This document shows positions 8,857-19,582 of a stretch of 64,000 nt of DNA, piece by piece (position 1 is the first letter of the stretch; every line of letters starts with the position of its first letter). The stretch comes from Parvibaculum lavamentivorans DS-1. GTDB taxonomy: Bacteria > Pseudomonadota > Alphaproteobacteria > Parvibaculales > Parvibaculaceae. A program made the translations under genes and the position numbers. The DNA is taken from positions 1,426,001 through 1,490,000 of the forward strand of contig NC_009719.1 of the NCBI RefSeq assembly GCF_000017565.1. Reading direction: 5' to 3'. Under the pieces are notes generated by a model. The model ran no database searches, was not told the origin of the DNA, and worked only from the letters and a program-made list of their open reading frames with translations.

Positions 8857-10094
8857 AGAACCTCCGCCATGCGGGCGAGGGCTTCTTCCGTTTCCGCCTG
8901 TCCGTCGACCAATGCCACACGGATATAGGCTGCGCCGGGATTGCCGCCGGGTCCGTAGGGTGAATCTTCGCGCGATAGATAGGCTCCCGGCAACACTTTC
9001 ACGCCGGCCTTCGCCCATAGCTCGCGTGCCGCCTTTTCGCCGTCGCCGACATCGAGCCAGAGAAAGAAGCCACCGGCCGGGCGATAGAAGCCGAAACGGT
9101 TGCCGAAGACGCGCTCGGCAGCGTCGATTTTGGCGCGGTAGAGGTCGCGGTTGGCGCTGGCGTGTGCATCATCGTTCCAGCAGGCGGCGGAAGCCGCCAT
9201 CAGCGGCAGGGGCACTTGCGGGCAGGCAATATTCCGGAAATTGCGAAAGCGCTGCATCAGCGCCCGCTCGCCAGCGCAGAAGCCCGAGCGCAGCCCCGGC
9301 AGGCTCGAGCGTTTGGATAGCGAGTGAAAAACGATGATGTTGGCGAAAGGGTCGCCGCCGCCGCCTGTCTCCTCCGCAAGCGCCATCGCCGCCTGCAGCG
9401 CGCCCGCCGGCGGCTCCCGGTCATAGATATCGGCGTAGCACTCGTCGATCGCGAGTGTGATGGCGTATCGCCTTGCGAGCAGGATCAGGCGCTTCAGATA
9501 GTCGAGGCTTGCCACCGAACCCTGCGGATTGGCGGGGCTGCAAAAATAGATCATCGCGGTGCGCGCCAGCAGCTCTTCCGGCAGCGCCGCGAAATCGGGC
9601 ATGAAGCCCGTTTCCCGGGTCGCGTCGACATAGACGGGCTCCGCACCGGCCGCGAGCGCGGCAGCGGCATAACACTGGTAAAACGGGTTCGGCATCAGGA
9701 TTGCCGGTTGCCTGCCCGCCTTCTCCGGCGGCGTGGCGATCTGGGCGATGCTGAACAATGCCTCCCTGGTACCGTTCACAGGCAGGACCTGCTCGTTGGG
9801 GTCGAGCGCGCGCCCCTTTCCGATCGCCGCTTCGAGGCCATAACGGCGGCCGAGCCAGCCGGCGGCGGCATCGCGAAATGCCGCCGTGCCGATGATGGGG
9901 GGGTATTTCCCGAAAAGCGCGGCATTCCGCGAAATTTCTTCCGTCACGAAGGAAGGAAACGCGTGTTGCGGTTCGCCGAGAGACATGACCAGCGGCGGGC
10001 GGCCGGGCTCAATTCCCTCGATCAGCGCGTTCAGGCGCGGAAAGGGGCTGCCGGGCAGTCCATCAAAGCGGGATAGAGCGGCGCTTGCCGTCAT
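8853..10094 (-). CDS. Class I/II aminotransferase, succinyldiaminopimelate-aminotransferase-like
   Basis: Fold-type I PLP enzyme of 413 residues. The order SLGEPQH, PNPFYQCY, SPANPQG, DECYADIY and the Schiff-base Lys261 in SLSKRSSLPG match the DapC/alanine-aminotransferase-like group. In alphaproteobacteria this gene often precedes ftsK. It may supply lysine and peptidoglycan precursors, but the substrate is inferred. I start at the ATG (MTASAALSRFDG). A GTG 30 bases upstream adds ten unconserved residues. The stop overlaps the ftsK start. Confidence 0.82.
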   Translation of the reverse strand: MTASAALSRFDGLPGSPFPRLNALIEGIEPGRPPLVMSLGEPQHAFPSFVTEEISRNAALFGKYPPIIGTAAFRDAAAGWLGRRYGLEAAIGKGRALDPNEQVLPVNGTREALFSIAQIATPPEKAGRQPAILMPNPFYQCYAAAALAAGAEPVYVDATRETGFMPDFAALPEELLARTAMIYFCSPANPQGSVASLDYLKRLILLARRYAITLAIDECYADIYDREPPAGALQAAMALAEETGGGGDPFANIIVFHSLSKRSSLPGLRSGFCAGERALMQRFRNFRNIACPQVPLPLMAASAACWNDDAHASANRDLYRAKIDAAERVFGNRFGFYRPAGGFFLWLDVGDGEKAARELWAKAGVKVLPGAYLSREDSPYGPGGNPGAAYIRVALVDGQAETEEALARMAEVL

Positions 10095-10247
10095 GATTTT
10101 GCGCGGTCTTTGCAGGTCCGCCACAAGGGGTTGTGGGGAACATCAGGGTTAATTCCAATTGCGGCGCGATCTTAGCTGTGAGCGGGCAGGCGGTCCAGTA
10201 GGCCGGCCCGCCTTGGCCAGTGGAAAAAGCTGTGGAATTCCCGCGCC

Positions 10248-10256
10248 TTATCCACA
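10248..10256 (+). other. Perfect DnaA box, isolated
   Basis: TTATCCACA occurs once in the short gap between the aminotransferase start and the end of the first ammonium transporter gene. A partial TGTGGAA lies 17 bases before it. No AT-rich unwinding region or cluster is present, so this is not an origin. It could titrate DnaA or be chance. Confidence 0.3.
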
Positions 10257-10288
10257 CAATTGGAAGCAAATATTTAACCGGACGTTAA

Positions 10289-10315
10289 CCGGAGCGGCCC
10301 GCGCGACCGCTCCGG
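10289..10315 (-). terminator. GC-rich hairpin after first ammonium transporter gene, weak terminator
   Basis: CCGGAGCGG pairs with CCGCTCCGG across a nine-base loop, just past the stop codon. No T-run follows on the minus strand (TTAACG), so intrinsic termination would be inefficient. Confidence 0.35.
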
Positions 10316-10322
10316 CTGATTA

Positions 10323-11576
10323 TTACCGGCCCGGGGAGACTTCGGTCTCCGGGTTGGCGCCGATCTGATGGATCGAGAGGTCGGCGCCCCGGTGCTCTTC
10401 CTCGGCGCTCAGCCGGATGCCCACAACGGCCTTCAGGAGGCCATAGACGGCAAAACCGGCGATGCCGGCATAGACGACGCCGGCGAATGAGCCGACGAGC
10501 TGGCTGAGGAAGCTCACCCCGCCAAGACCACCTAGCTCGGTCAGGCCGAAGATGCCTGCCGCAATGCCGCCCCAGAGGCCGCAAAGACCATGAAGCGGCC
10601 AGACGCCCAGCACGTCGTCGATCTTGAAGCGGCGCTGGCAGGCTTCGAACATCACCACAAAAAGGGCGCCCGCGACGGCGCCAACGACCAGGGAGCCGAG
10701 AGGGTGCATGAGGTCGGAGCCCGCGCAAACGGCCACGAGGCCGGCCAGGGCGCCATTGTGTATGAAGCCTGGATCGTTCCGCCCGACGACGAGTGAAGCG
10801 ATGATGCCGCCCGCCATGGCGAGAAGCGAATTCAGCGCGACAAGGCCCGAAACGCTTTCGAGCGATTGGGCGGACATCACATTGAAACCGAACCAGCCCA
10901 TGCAGAGAAGCCAGGATCCGAGCGCGAGCCACGGGATCGAGGAGGGGGGAAAGCCGACAAGCTTGCCTTCTTTCGTATAGCGGCCATTGCGGCGGCCGAG
11001 CATGAGGACCGCGCCGAATGCCAGCCAGCCGCCGACTGCGTGAACGACGATCGAGCCCGCGAAATCATGGAAAGGAGCGCCGAATGTCTCCTCCAGCATG
11101 TCCTGCATGCCTAAATTGTCATTCCAGACCAGCCCTTCGAAGAAGGGATAGACGAGGCCGACAATGATGGCGGTCGCCATTGCCTGCGGCCAGAAACGGG
11201 CGCGCTCGGCAATGCCGCCGGAAATGATTGCAGGGATCGCGGCGGCAAAGGTGAGGAGGAAGAAGAACTTCACCAGCGAAAGGCCTTGTGGCCCGTATTC
11301 CGAGCCTTCGGTCGCTCCGTTCAGTTCGGCGGCGCTGACGAGGAAATCGACGCCATAGGCCACCGCATAGCCGACGAAGAAATAGGCAATCGTCGAGATA
11401 GCGAAATCGGCGAGAATTTTTACAAGCGCATTGACCTGGTTCTTGTGACGCACGGTGCCGACTTCGAGAAAAGCGAAGCCGGAATGCATGGCGAAGACAA
11501 GAATGGCGCCCATGAGAATAAAAAACACGTCTCCGCCGGCGCTCAATCCAGCGCCCGCGCTTTCAATCGGATCCAT
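10323..11576 (-). CDS. amt: Ammonium transporter, no signal peptide (first of three)
   Basis: Eleven-helix Amt/Rh channel of 417 residues conducting ammonium across the inner membrane. The pore histidines are in GSIVVHAVGGW (His179) and GVWPLHGLCGLWGG (His329). It differs from its two neighbours in lacking an N-terminal signal sequence and in its own C-terminal tail (IGANPETEVSPGR). The ATG is preceded by GGGAGA six bases upstream. A start 24 bases further out is rejected. A sigma54-like element lies about 128 bases upstream. GlnK, encoded 2 kb away on the same strand, is the likely gating partner. Confidence 0.93.
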   Translation of the reverse strand: MDPIESAGAGLSAGGDVFFILMGAILVFAMHSGFAFLEVGTVRHKNQVNALVKILADFAISTIAYFFVGYAVAYGVDFLVSAAELNGATEGSEYGPQGLSLVKFFFLLTFAAAIPAIISGGIAERARFWPQAMATAIIVGLVYPFFEGLVWNDNLGMQDMLEETFGAPFHDFAGSIVVHAVGGWLAFGAVLMLGRRNGRYTKEGKLVGFPPSSIPWLALGSWLLCMGWFGFNVMSAQSLESVSGLVALNSLLAMAGGIIASLVVGRNDPGFIHNGALAGLVAVCAGSDLMHPLGSLVVGAVAGALFVVMFEACQRRFKIDDVLGVWPLHGLCGLWGGIAAGIFGLTELGGLGGVSFLSQLVGSFAGVVYAGIAGFAVYGLLKAVVGIRLSAEEEHRGADLSIHQIGANPETEVSPGR

Positions 11577-11700
11577 CGGGGATCTCCCTTTCGTTGCCAC
11601 CGGGGTCGCCCGTGCCGGATTTTTGAGTTCTTGCCGGCATCGGACGTGGCCGCCTTCTCCGCTTTGGCGCAGGGACGGCCTTATTCTTCAGCGTACTGCC

Positions 11701-11718
11701 CAATCAAGAGGCATGCCA
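11701..11718 (-). promoter_or_regulatory. Sigma54-like -24/-12 element upstream of first ammonium transporter
   Basis: Minus strand reads TGGCATG, four bases, TTGAT. The -24 GG and the TT before the -12 position are correctly spaced, but the -12 dinucleotide is GA where GC is expected. The same deviation is found at the two other transporter/PII promoters here. The predicted leader is about 115 bases. Confidence 0.4.
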
Positions 11719-11883
11719 CGAGCGTGCCCATGTACGAGGCATGGCAGATCAATGACTTATGGAAGAATGTTCACGAAGGGGCATTTTGGCGCGAAACTCG
11801 CTGCCTATCTATTGACCGCCATATTGAGGCAGTAGGCCCATTTTTTATGCAATGACGCGGGCATGGCGAGATCCGCGGCCGAT

Positions 11884-11916
11884 AAAAAAAGAGCCCGGAG
11901 ATAAATCTCCGGGCTC
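11884..11916 (-). terminator. Rho-independent terminator of second ammonium transporter gene
   Basis: GAGCCCGGAGAT and ATCTCCGGGCTC form a perfect stem with a minimal loop, followed on the minus strand by seven T residues. It lies about 100 bases after the stop codon. This is one of the strongest terminators in the window. Confidence 0.92.
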
Positions 11917-12017
11917 CAGTATCACCGCCATCTCCGAAGTGGTGGCAAGGAGATGGCGGCTGTGGGAGGGGCGGAGGCCCCGAGGGAACAGGAACCTCCG
12001 CCCTGGAGAGACGGCCG

Positions 12018-13361
12018 TTAGCGAACCGTGAACTCCGGATAGGCCTCGACACCGATCTCGGCCTTGTCGAGTCCCATCATCTCTTCCTCTTCCGAGCAGC
12101 GGATGCCGATCGTGAAGCGCAGCGCGAGCCAGAGCACGAGGCTCGTCACGGCTACGAAGATGCCGATGGAGATGACGCCCGTCGCCTGTGCGGCGAAGTT
12201 CGTGTCTCCATTGGTCAGCGGAACCGCCATCGTGCCCCAGATGCCGCAGAAGAGATGGACGGGGATCGCGCCCACCACGTCGTCGATGTGGAGCTTGTCG
12301 AGAAGCGGAACGGTGAGGACGACGATCACGCCACCGATCGCACCGATACCGAGGGCCCAACCGAGGGTCGGAGCAAGCGGCTCAGCTGTGATCGAGACGA
12401 GACCGGCCAGAGCGCCGTTCAGCGCCATGGTGATGTCGACCTTCTTGTAGAGGAGCTGCGTCAGGACCATCGCCGCGACCACACCGCCAGCGGCAGCCAT
12501 GTTCGTGTTGATGAAGACGGTCGAGACAGCCTGTGCGTCGGCAACCGTGCCGATGGCGAGCTGGGAGGCGCCGTTGAAGCCGAACCAGCCGAGCCACAGG
12601 ATGAAGGTGCCGAGCGTTGCAAGCGGCATCGAGGAGCCGGGCATCGGGCTCACGCCACCGCCCTTGACATACTTGCCAATGCGCGGGCCGAGAACCAGCG
12701 CACCCATCAGCGCGGCCCAGCCGCCCGTGGAGTGCACGATGGTCGAACCGGCGAAATCGGAGAAGCCGAGTTCGCTGAGCCAGCCGCCGCCCCACTGCCA
12801 GGAGCCCTGGATCGGATAGATGAAGCCCGTCAGGAACACGGTGAAGAGGAGGAACGGCCAGAGCTTGATGCGCTCGGCCAGGGTGCCCGACACGATCGAT
12901 GCGGCGGTGGCAACGAACACGACCTGGAAGAACCAGTCGGACGCTGCCGCATAACCCGTTCCGTCGCTTGCGACGCCACCGGAATCATCGACGCCCCAGA
13001 GCGCGATGCTGCCGAAGTAGCCGCCGTCAACGCCGCTATACATGAGGTTGTAGCCGACGAGGTAGTAGAGGATCGTCGCAACGGAGAAAATCGAAATGTT
13101 CTTCGTGCATTGCATGGCAACGTTCTTGGAACGAACGAGGCCGGCTTCCAGCATCGCGAATCCCGCGGCCATCCACATAACGAGGAAGCCGCCGATCAGA
13201 AACAGCAATGTATTGAAAATATATGCTGTTTCCGGTGCGCTCAGAGTAAAGGCCTCTTCGGCCACTTCTTCGACTTCCTGCGCGAATGCAGGAGCCGCCA
13301 AGGCCAGTGTGGCGAGTCCCGCCATCCCCGCCAACCGTATATATCTTCCAGTGTTGGTCAT
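12018..13361 (-). CDS. amtB: Ammonium transporter with signal peptide, in operon with glnK
   Basis: Amt channel of 447 residues. The N-terminal signal peptide (about 28 residues, ending APAFAQ) is usual for AmtB. Pore histidines are His210 (GSTIVHSTGGW) and His369 (IPVHLFCGIWG). The C-terminal IRCSEEEEMMGLDKAEIG segment is the cytoplasmic region that contacts PII proteins. ATG with GAGAGAGGAACG upstream fixes the start. It is 64 bases downstream of glnK on the same strand, the classic glnK-amtB pairing. The operon is closed by a strong terminator. Confidence 0.95.
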   Translation of the reverse strand: MTNTGRYIRLAGMAGLATLALAAPAFAQEVEEVAEEAFTLSAPETAYIFNTLLFLIGGFLVMWMAAGFAMLEAGLVRSKNVAMQCTKNISIFSVATILYYLVGYNLMYSGVDGGYFGSIALWGVDDSGGVASDGTGYAAASDWFFQVVFVATAASIVSGTLAERIKLWPFLLFTVFLTGFIYPIQGSWQWGGGWLSELGFSDFAGSTIVHSTGGWAALMGALVLGPRIGKYVKGGGVSPMPGSSMPLATLGTFILWLGWFGFNGASQLAIGTVADAQAVSTVFINTNMAAAGGVVAAMVLTQLLYKKVDITMALNGALAGLVSITAEPLAPTLGWALGIGAIGGVIVVLTVPLLDKLHIDDVVGAIPVHLFCGIWGTMAVPLTNGDTNFAAQATGVISIGIFVAVTSLVLWLALRFTIGIRCSEEEEMMGLDKAEIGVEAYPEFTVR

Positions 13362-13425
13362 CGTTCCTCTCTCGTTAGAGGGTTGCCTTCCCCATTTCAC
13401 AGAAGGTTCTTGATCCGTGTAGGGA

Positions 13426-13878
<453 letters not shown>

Positions 13879-13881
13879 TTA

Positions 13882-13899
13882 CAATCAAGAACCGTGCCG
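13882..13899 (-). promoter_or_regulatory. Sigma54-like promoter of glnK-amtB
   Basis: Minus strand CGGCACG, four bases, TTGAT. The -24 half is a full match to GGCACG. The -12 half has GA in place of GC. The NtrC-like site is centred about 135 bases upstream, a standard enhancer distance. Confidence 0.5.
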
Positions 13900-14013
13900 C
13901 GCGAAAGAAGCCCCGGAAGTGGCGGAACAGCGCGGTTTTACCGGCGTTTCCAGCAGATGTTGTGTGCGTGTGAATGCTTCGGCGGAGCGGTTGCCCGCTG
14001 CCGGGCTTTGCTA

Positions 14014-14030
14014 TGCACAATTTCTGTGCA
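14014..14030 (+). promoter_or_regulatory. NtrC-like binding palindrome upstream of glnK
   Basis: TGCACAATTTCTGTGCA is a 17-bp perfect dyad (TGCACA, five bases, TGTGCA). It has the GCAC-N7-GTGC spacing of NtrC sites. Its place upstream of glnK-amtB and of a sigma54-like element fits nitrogen-limitation control. Confidence 0.65.
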
Positions 14031-14090
14031 GCCGCCTCGCGATCGGTCAGTCCACGGAGCGACCCTGGCCGCACGGTGAACGGGTAAACA

Positions 14091-14117
14091 AAAAGGGCGC
14101 TCCGAAGAGCGCCCTTT
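14091..14117 (-). terminator. Rho-independent terminator of third ammonium transporter gene
   Basis: AAAGGGCGCTC and GAGCGCCCTTT form a perfect stem closed by a TTCG tetraloop, with the T-run TTTTTGTTT on the minus strand, 20 bases after the stop codon. Confidence 0.93.
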
Positions 14118-14137
14118 GGCTTTGAGTATGGAAGAGC

Positions 14138-15472
14138 CTACTGGATCACTTCGCCATGCTGGCTGATGTCGAGGCCTTCGACTTCCTCCTGCGGCGTGAC
14201 GCGCAGGCCGAAGAAGAGCTTTGTCACCATCAGCAGAACGAAGGTGCCGAGGCCGCAATAGACGATTGTTGCGACGATGCCCTTAATCTGGATGCCGACC
14301 TGCGCCCAGTTGCCCTCAAGGCCGCCGAGCGGCGCGTCGGCGCCGGTGATCGCGGCAGACGCGAACACGCCTGTCAGGACGGCGCCGACAATGCCGCCGA
14401 TGGCATGCACGCCGAACACGTCGAGCGCATCGTCATAGCCGATCGCCTTCTTTACGCTTGTCGAGGCAATGAAGCAGATGATGCCCGCGGCGAGACCGAT
14501 CCAGAGCGCGCCGGAAGGATCGACGAAGCCCGAAGCGGGGGTGATCGCAACGAGGCCCGCCACGGCGCCGGTGGCAAGACCGAGCAGCGTGGGCTTCCGG
14601 TGGACGATCCATTCGATGAACATCCAGGAGAGCGCGGCGGCGGCCGTCGCGATCTGCGTGACCGCCATCGCCATGCCGGCGCGGCCATCGGCTGCGAGTT
14701 CCGAACCAGCGTTGAAGCCGAACCAGCCGACCCAGAGCAGCGAAGCGCCGACCATGGTGAGGACAACATTGTGCGGAGCCATGTTCTCGGTGCCGAAGCC
14801 CTTGCGCGGGCCGAGCACGAGGCAGGCGACGAGGCCCGCGACACCGGCATTGATGTGCACCACGGTGCCGCCGGCAAAGTCGAGCACGCCGTCTTCGCTG
14901 AGGAAGCCGCCGCCCCATACCCAATGGCAGATCGGCGCGTAGATGAAGACGAGCCAGAGCGCCATGAAGACCAGCATGCTGGAAAACTTCATACGGTCGG
15001 CGAAGGCGCCGGTGATGAGGGCGGGGGTGATGATCGCGAAAGTCATCTGGAAGGTCATGAAGACGCTTTCGGGGATCGTGCCCGAAATCTCGTCGACGCC
15101 CATGCCGCTCAGGAAGAGCCGGTCGAGGCCGCCGATATAGGCATTCATCGAGCCGCCATCCTGGAAGGCCAGCGAGTAGCCGATCACCATCCAGATCACG
15201 GACATCAAGGCCGCGATGGCGAAATTCTGCGCCGTCATGGCGACGACGTTCTTCTTGCGGACCATGCCGCCATAGAACAAGGCGAGGCCCGGTATGGTCA
15301 TCAGCAGCACCAGCGCGGTGGCCGTGAGCATCCATGCCGTGTCGCCGGAATTGAGCGTTGGCGCTTCTTCCTGCGCAAAGGCGCTGCCTGCTGTTGCAAG
15401 CAACGCAAAGGAGGCCGCAAGTCCCGCAGCGCCACTGCGGACAAGCGCCTTGAATCTGAAGTTGTCGGTCAT
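14138..15472 (-). CDS. amt: Ammonium transporter with signal peptide (third of three)
   Basis: Amt channel of 444 residues with an N-terminal signal peptide (ending GSAFAQ, about residue 34). Pore histidines are His206 (GGTVVHINAGV) and His356 (VFGVHAIGGIVG). The C-terminus (LRVTPQEEVEGLDISQHGE) is the PII-contacting type. The ATG follows GGAGAG. A much longer open frame to 16114 has no coding character and would collide with the divergent dehydrogenase gene. It has its own terminator and its own sigma54-like element, so it is a separate transcription unit from glnK-amtB. Confidence 0.94.
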   Translation of the reverse strand: MTDNFRFKALVRSGAAGLAASFALLATAGSAFAQEEAPTLNSGDTAWMLTATALVLLMTIPGLALFYGGMVRKKNVVAMTAQNFAIAALMSVIWMVIGYSLAFQDGGSMNAYIGGLDRLFLSGMGVDEISGTIPESVFMTFQMTFAIITPALITGAFADRMKFSSMLVFMALWLVFIYAPICHWVWGGGFLSEDGVLDFAGGTVVHINAGVAGLVACLVLGPRKGFGTENMAPHNVVLTMVGASLLWVGWFGFNAGSELAADGRAGMAMAVTQIATAAAALSWMFIEWIVHRKPTLLGLATGAVAGLVAITPASGFVDPSGALWIGLAAGIICFIASTSVKKAIGYDDALDVFGVHAIGGIVGAVLTGVFASAAITGADAPLGGLEGNWAQVGIQIKGIVATIVYCGLGTFVLLMVTKLFFGLRVTPQEEVEGLDISQHGEVIQ

Positions 15473-15860
15473 CCGTTTCTCTCCATGATGCGCCGTGTGT
15501 CCGTCTCCCCGGCGGGCATCGCCCCGGCGCTTGGGCGGTTGCATCTCAAAAAGCGTGCCGCGCAGGGCCGTCGGCGCTATCTCGCTGAAATTGCGGGAAA
15601 ATCCGGGCAGAGACTGCCAATCCCGGCGGCAAACACGACTATTTTCGCCAATTCCATGAGCAGTTTTCAAACTTTGCCCAAAATATAGGCTGTATGCCCC
15701 GTGTGAGTCATGGAGCGAGGGCGGGCTAATTTGCGGATGGCCGAGGTATGGGGTGGGTTTCCCGCCTTCGGGGCTTCGGCTAATGTTTGAAAAAGCCGGA
15801 GCAAAGCTCCGCAAAACAGAAAAGCGCGGCTTGAGCGCCTTATGAGGGGATGGGGAGGCC
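15473..15860. other. Divergent intergenic region between ammonium transporter and PQQ dehydrogenase
   Basis: A 388-base divergent spacer. It contains the sigma54-like element near its left side, an AT-richer middle (15640-15700), and a small palindrome CGGAGCaaaGCTCCG at 15797-15811 about 50 bases before the dehydrogenase start. The palindrome has no T-run and may be an operator or leader hairpin. No coding sequence is supported here. The promoter of the dehydrogenase gene could not be assigned. Confidence 0.5.
15545..15560 (-). promoter_or_regulatory. Sigma54-like element upstream of third ammonium transporter
   Basis: Minus strand CGGCACG, four bases, TTGA. This is the same arrangement and the same GA at the -12 position as at the glnK and first-transporter promoters. 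It lies about 75 bases before the start codon. I found no NtrC palindrome in this gap. Confidence 0.4.
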
Positions 15861-18077
<2,217 letters not shown>

Positions 18078-18094
18078 TCCGCTGCCTTGATCGA

Positions 18095-18128
18095 GAAAGC
18101 CCCGGAACGAAATTTCCGGGGCTTTTCT
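18095..18128. terminator. Bidirectional terminator between convergent dehydrogenase and amidase genes
   Basis: AAAGCCCCGGAA and TTTCCGGGGCTTT form a stem over a short loop. TTTTCTTTT follows on the plus strand and a weaker CTTTCTC on the minus strand. It sits between two convergent genes only 54 bases apart. Confidence 0.85.
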
Positions 18129-18131
18129 TTT

Positions 18132-19487
18132 CTAGTGCAGAGCCTTTTCCACGGCACGACCGACACGGAGCAGCTTTTCCTCCGTGAACGGAGCAGCCTG
18201 TAGCATCAGACCAACCGGCAGTCCTTGCCCGTCATAGCCGGCAGGAAGCGTCATCGCGCAAAGCCCGAGCTGGTTTCCCATCGTCGTGTTGCGGAGCGCC
18301 ATGCGGTTCGCCTTGCCATAGGCCTCGCCGCCATCGATCAATGCCGCGATCGGCGGCGGTGAAATCGCCACTGTCGGCATCAGCACTGCATCGGCACCCG
18401 CCGTCGCCGCGAGGTAGCGCGCGCGAATATCGGCGCGCTCCATATCCGCCCGGATGATGTCGCCTGCCATCAGCCTTTCGCCCGCCATCACGCGGTCGCG
18501 GACGGGCTGATAAATGTCGTTCGCGTTGGCTTGGAGCATCTCGCCCCATTGCGCATAGGCATCGGCGACGAGACGGCTCCCTTTCGGGTCCCAGGCAAGC
18601 CTGTGCACCTCGTCGAGCTCGGGGAGCGGATGTTCGACTATTCTGGCGCCGGCATGAACGAGGCGGCGGATCGCACCTTCAAGCGCGGCGGCGACGCCCT
18701 CTTCCAGTTCCGACCAGCCAATGCCACCCGGAAGCATGAAAACCGCGCGGGAGAGATCGAAGGGCTCGATGGCGCGCGCCTGTTTCCCTTCAAGCAAGGC
18801 GAACATCGCCGCGGCGTCTTCCACGTCCTTTGCGAGCGGCCCTACCGTGTCGAATGTCGGCGATAGCGGCACGGTGCCGGTGAGGGGCAGAGATCCGCTT
18901 GTCGTTTTCAGCCCGACCAGCCCGTTCCACGCGGCGGGAATGCGCACCGAGCCGCCAGTGTCGGTGCCGATGGCGCCCGCCGCCAGATCCCGCGCGACCG
19001 AAACCGCGGCACCCGCCGACGAGCCACCCGGCACGCGCTCGATCTTCTCGTCGCATGCATTGGCCGGCGTGCCGAATTTCGGGTTGATGCCGAGGCCTGA
19101 AAAGGCGATCTCGGTCATCGTCGTCTTGCCGAGGCAGACGGCGCCCGCCCGGGTCGCTCGCGCCAGCACTTCGGCATCGCGCGCAGGCACCCGGTCTTTC
19201 AGCGGCAGTGAGCCTGCCGCCGTCGCCGCGCCCGCAGTGTCGAAGAGGTCCTTCCATGAAAGCGGCACACCGTCCAGCGCGTGGCGGCGCAGGCCCCGCT
19301 TCGCCCGGTCCGCCGCCGCGGCCGCCTCGGCCCGGGCGCGTTTCTCAAGCAGGCGCACATAGATGCGATGGTCCGGGTCCGCCGCCGCCGCGCGGGCGAG
19401 AAAATCTTCCGTCGCGTCGCGCGGATCGGCCTCCCCCCGCTCAAAAAGGTCGCCCAGCGCCCGCGCCGTCATGTTGCCGAAATCCAT
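18132..19487 (-). CDS. Amidase (amidase signature family)
   Basis: Hydrolase of 451 residues with the Ser-cisSer-Lys catalytic set: Lys79 (SWKDLFDT), Ser156 (GGSSAGA) and Ser180 (GTDTGGSVRIPA). The 24-residue spacing between the two serines is the family standard. The rest of the GGS-rich core is intact. The start ATG follows AAGGAGCGGC. It is not a GatA: no gatB or gatC is nearby and the C-terminal half is divergent. The substrate, an aliphatic or aryl amide or a carbamate, cannot be told. Released ammonium would fit the nitrogen-scavenging neighbourhood, but this is only context. Confidence 0.87.
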   Translation of the reverse strand: MDFGNMTARALGDLFERGEADPRDATEDFLARAAAADPDHRIYVRLLEKRARAEAAAAADRAKRGLRRHALDGVPLSWKDLFDTAGAATAAGSLPLKDRVPARDAEVLARATRAGAVCLGKTTMTEIAFSGLGINPKFGTPANACDEKIERVPGGSSAGAAVSVARDLAAGAIGTDTGGSVRIPAAWNGLVGLKTTSGSLPLTGTVPLSPTFDTVGPLAKDVEDAAAMFALLEGKQARAIEPFDLSRAVFMLPGGIGWSELEEGVAAALEGAIRRLVHAGARIVEHPLPELDEVHRLAWDPKGSRLVADAYAQWGEMLQANANDIYQPVRDRVMAGERLMAGDIIRADMERADIRARYLAATAGADAVLMPTVAISPPPIAALIDGGEAYGKANRMALRNTTMGNQLGLCAMTLPAGYDGQGLPVGLMLQAAPFTEEKLLRVGRAVEKALH

Positions 19488-19582
19488 TTGCCGCTCCTTA
19501 TTTCGCCGAAGACTAGGCATAGGGCGCGCCTGCGTCCATCCGGCGCTTGCCTTGGGCGGGCTTACGACCGATCTTCCCTTTC

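Larger units (their letters stand above)
11577..12017. other. Intergenic region between two ammonium transporter genes
   Basis: This 441-base gap holds the terminator of the upstream transporter at its right side and the leader and promoter region of the first transporter at its left. I see no ORF with coding character in it. The segment 11619-11860 is less GC-rich than the genes and includes the sigma54-like element. Confidence 0.6.

Noticed and set aside
8857-9018. 54-residue N-terminal extension of FtsK
   Set aside because: It lies wholly inside the upstream aminotransferase gene, and the GTG at 8856 has a good ribosome-binding site and a GTGA stop/start overlap.
10248-10256. Replication origin suggested by a DnaA box (also 51380-51388)
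   Set aside because: Each is a single box. There is no cluster, no AT-rich unwinding element and no dnaA, hemE, parAB or similar gene beside it.
11725-11741. NtrC site upstream of the first ammonium transporter
   Set aside because: The imperfect dyad matches only about two-thirds of the consensus and almost touches the sigma54-like element, which is not an enhancer position.
14156-15688. Long plus-strand frame across the third ammonium transporter
   Set aside because: Composition is Glu/Asp/His/Arg-rich without domains, and the transporter motifs lie on the other strand.
15797-15811. Palindrome CGGAGCaaaGCTCCG as a terminator
   Set aside because: No T-run on either strand. It lies upstream of a start codon, so it is at most an operator or leader hairpin.
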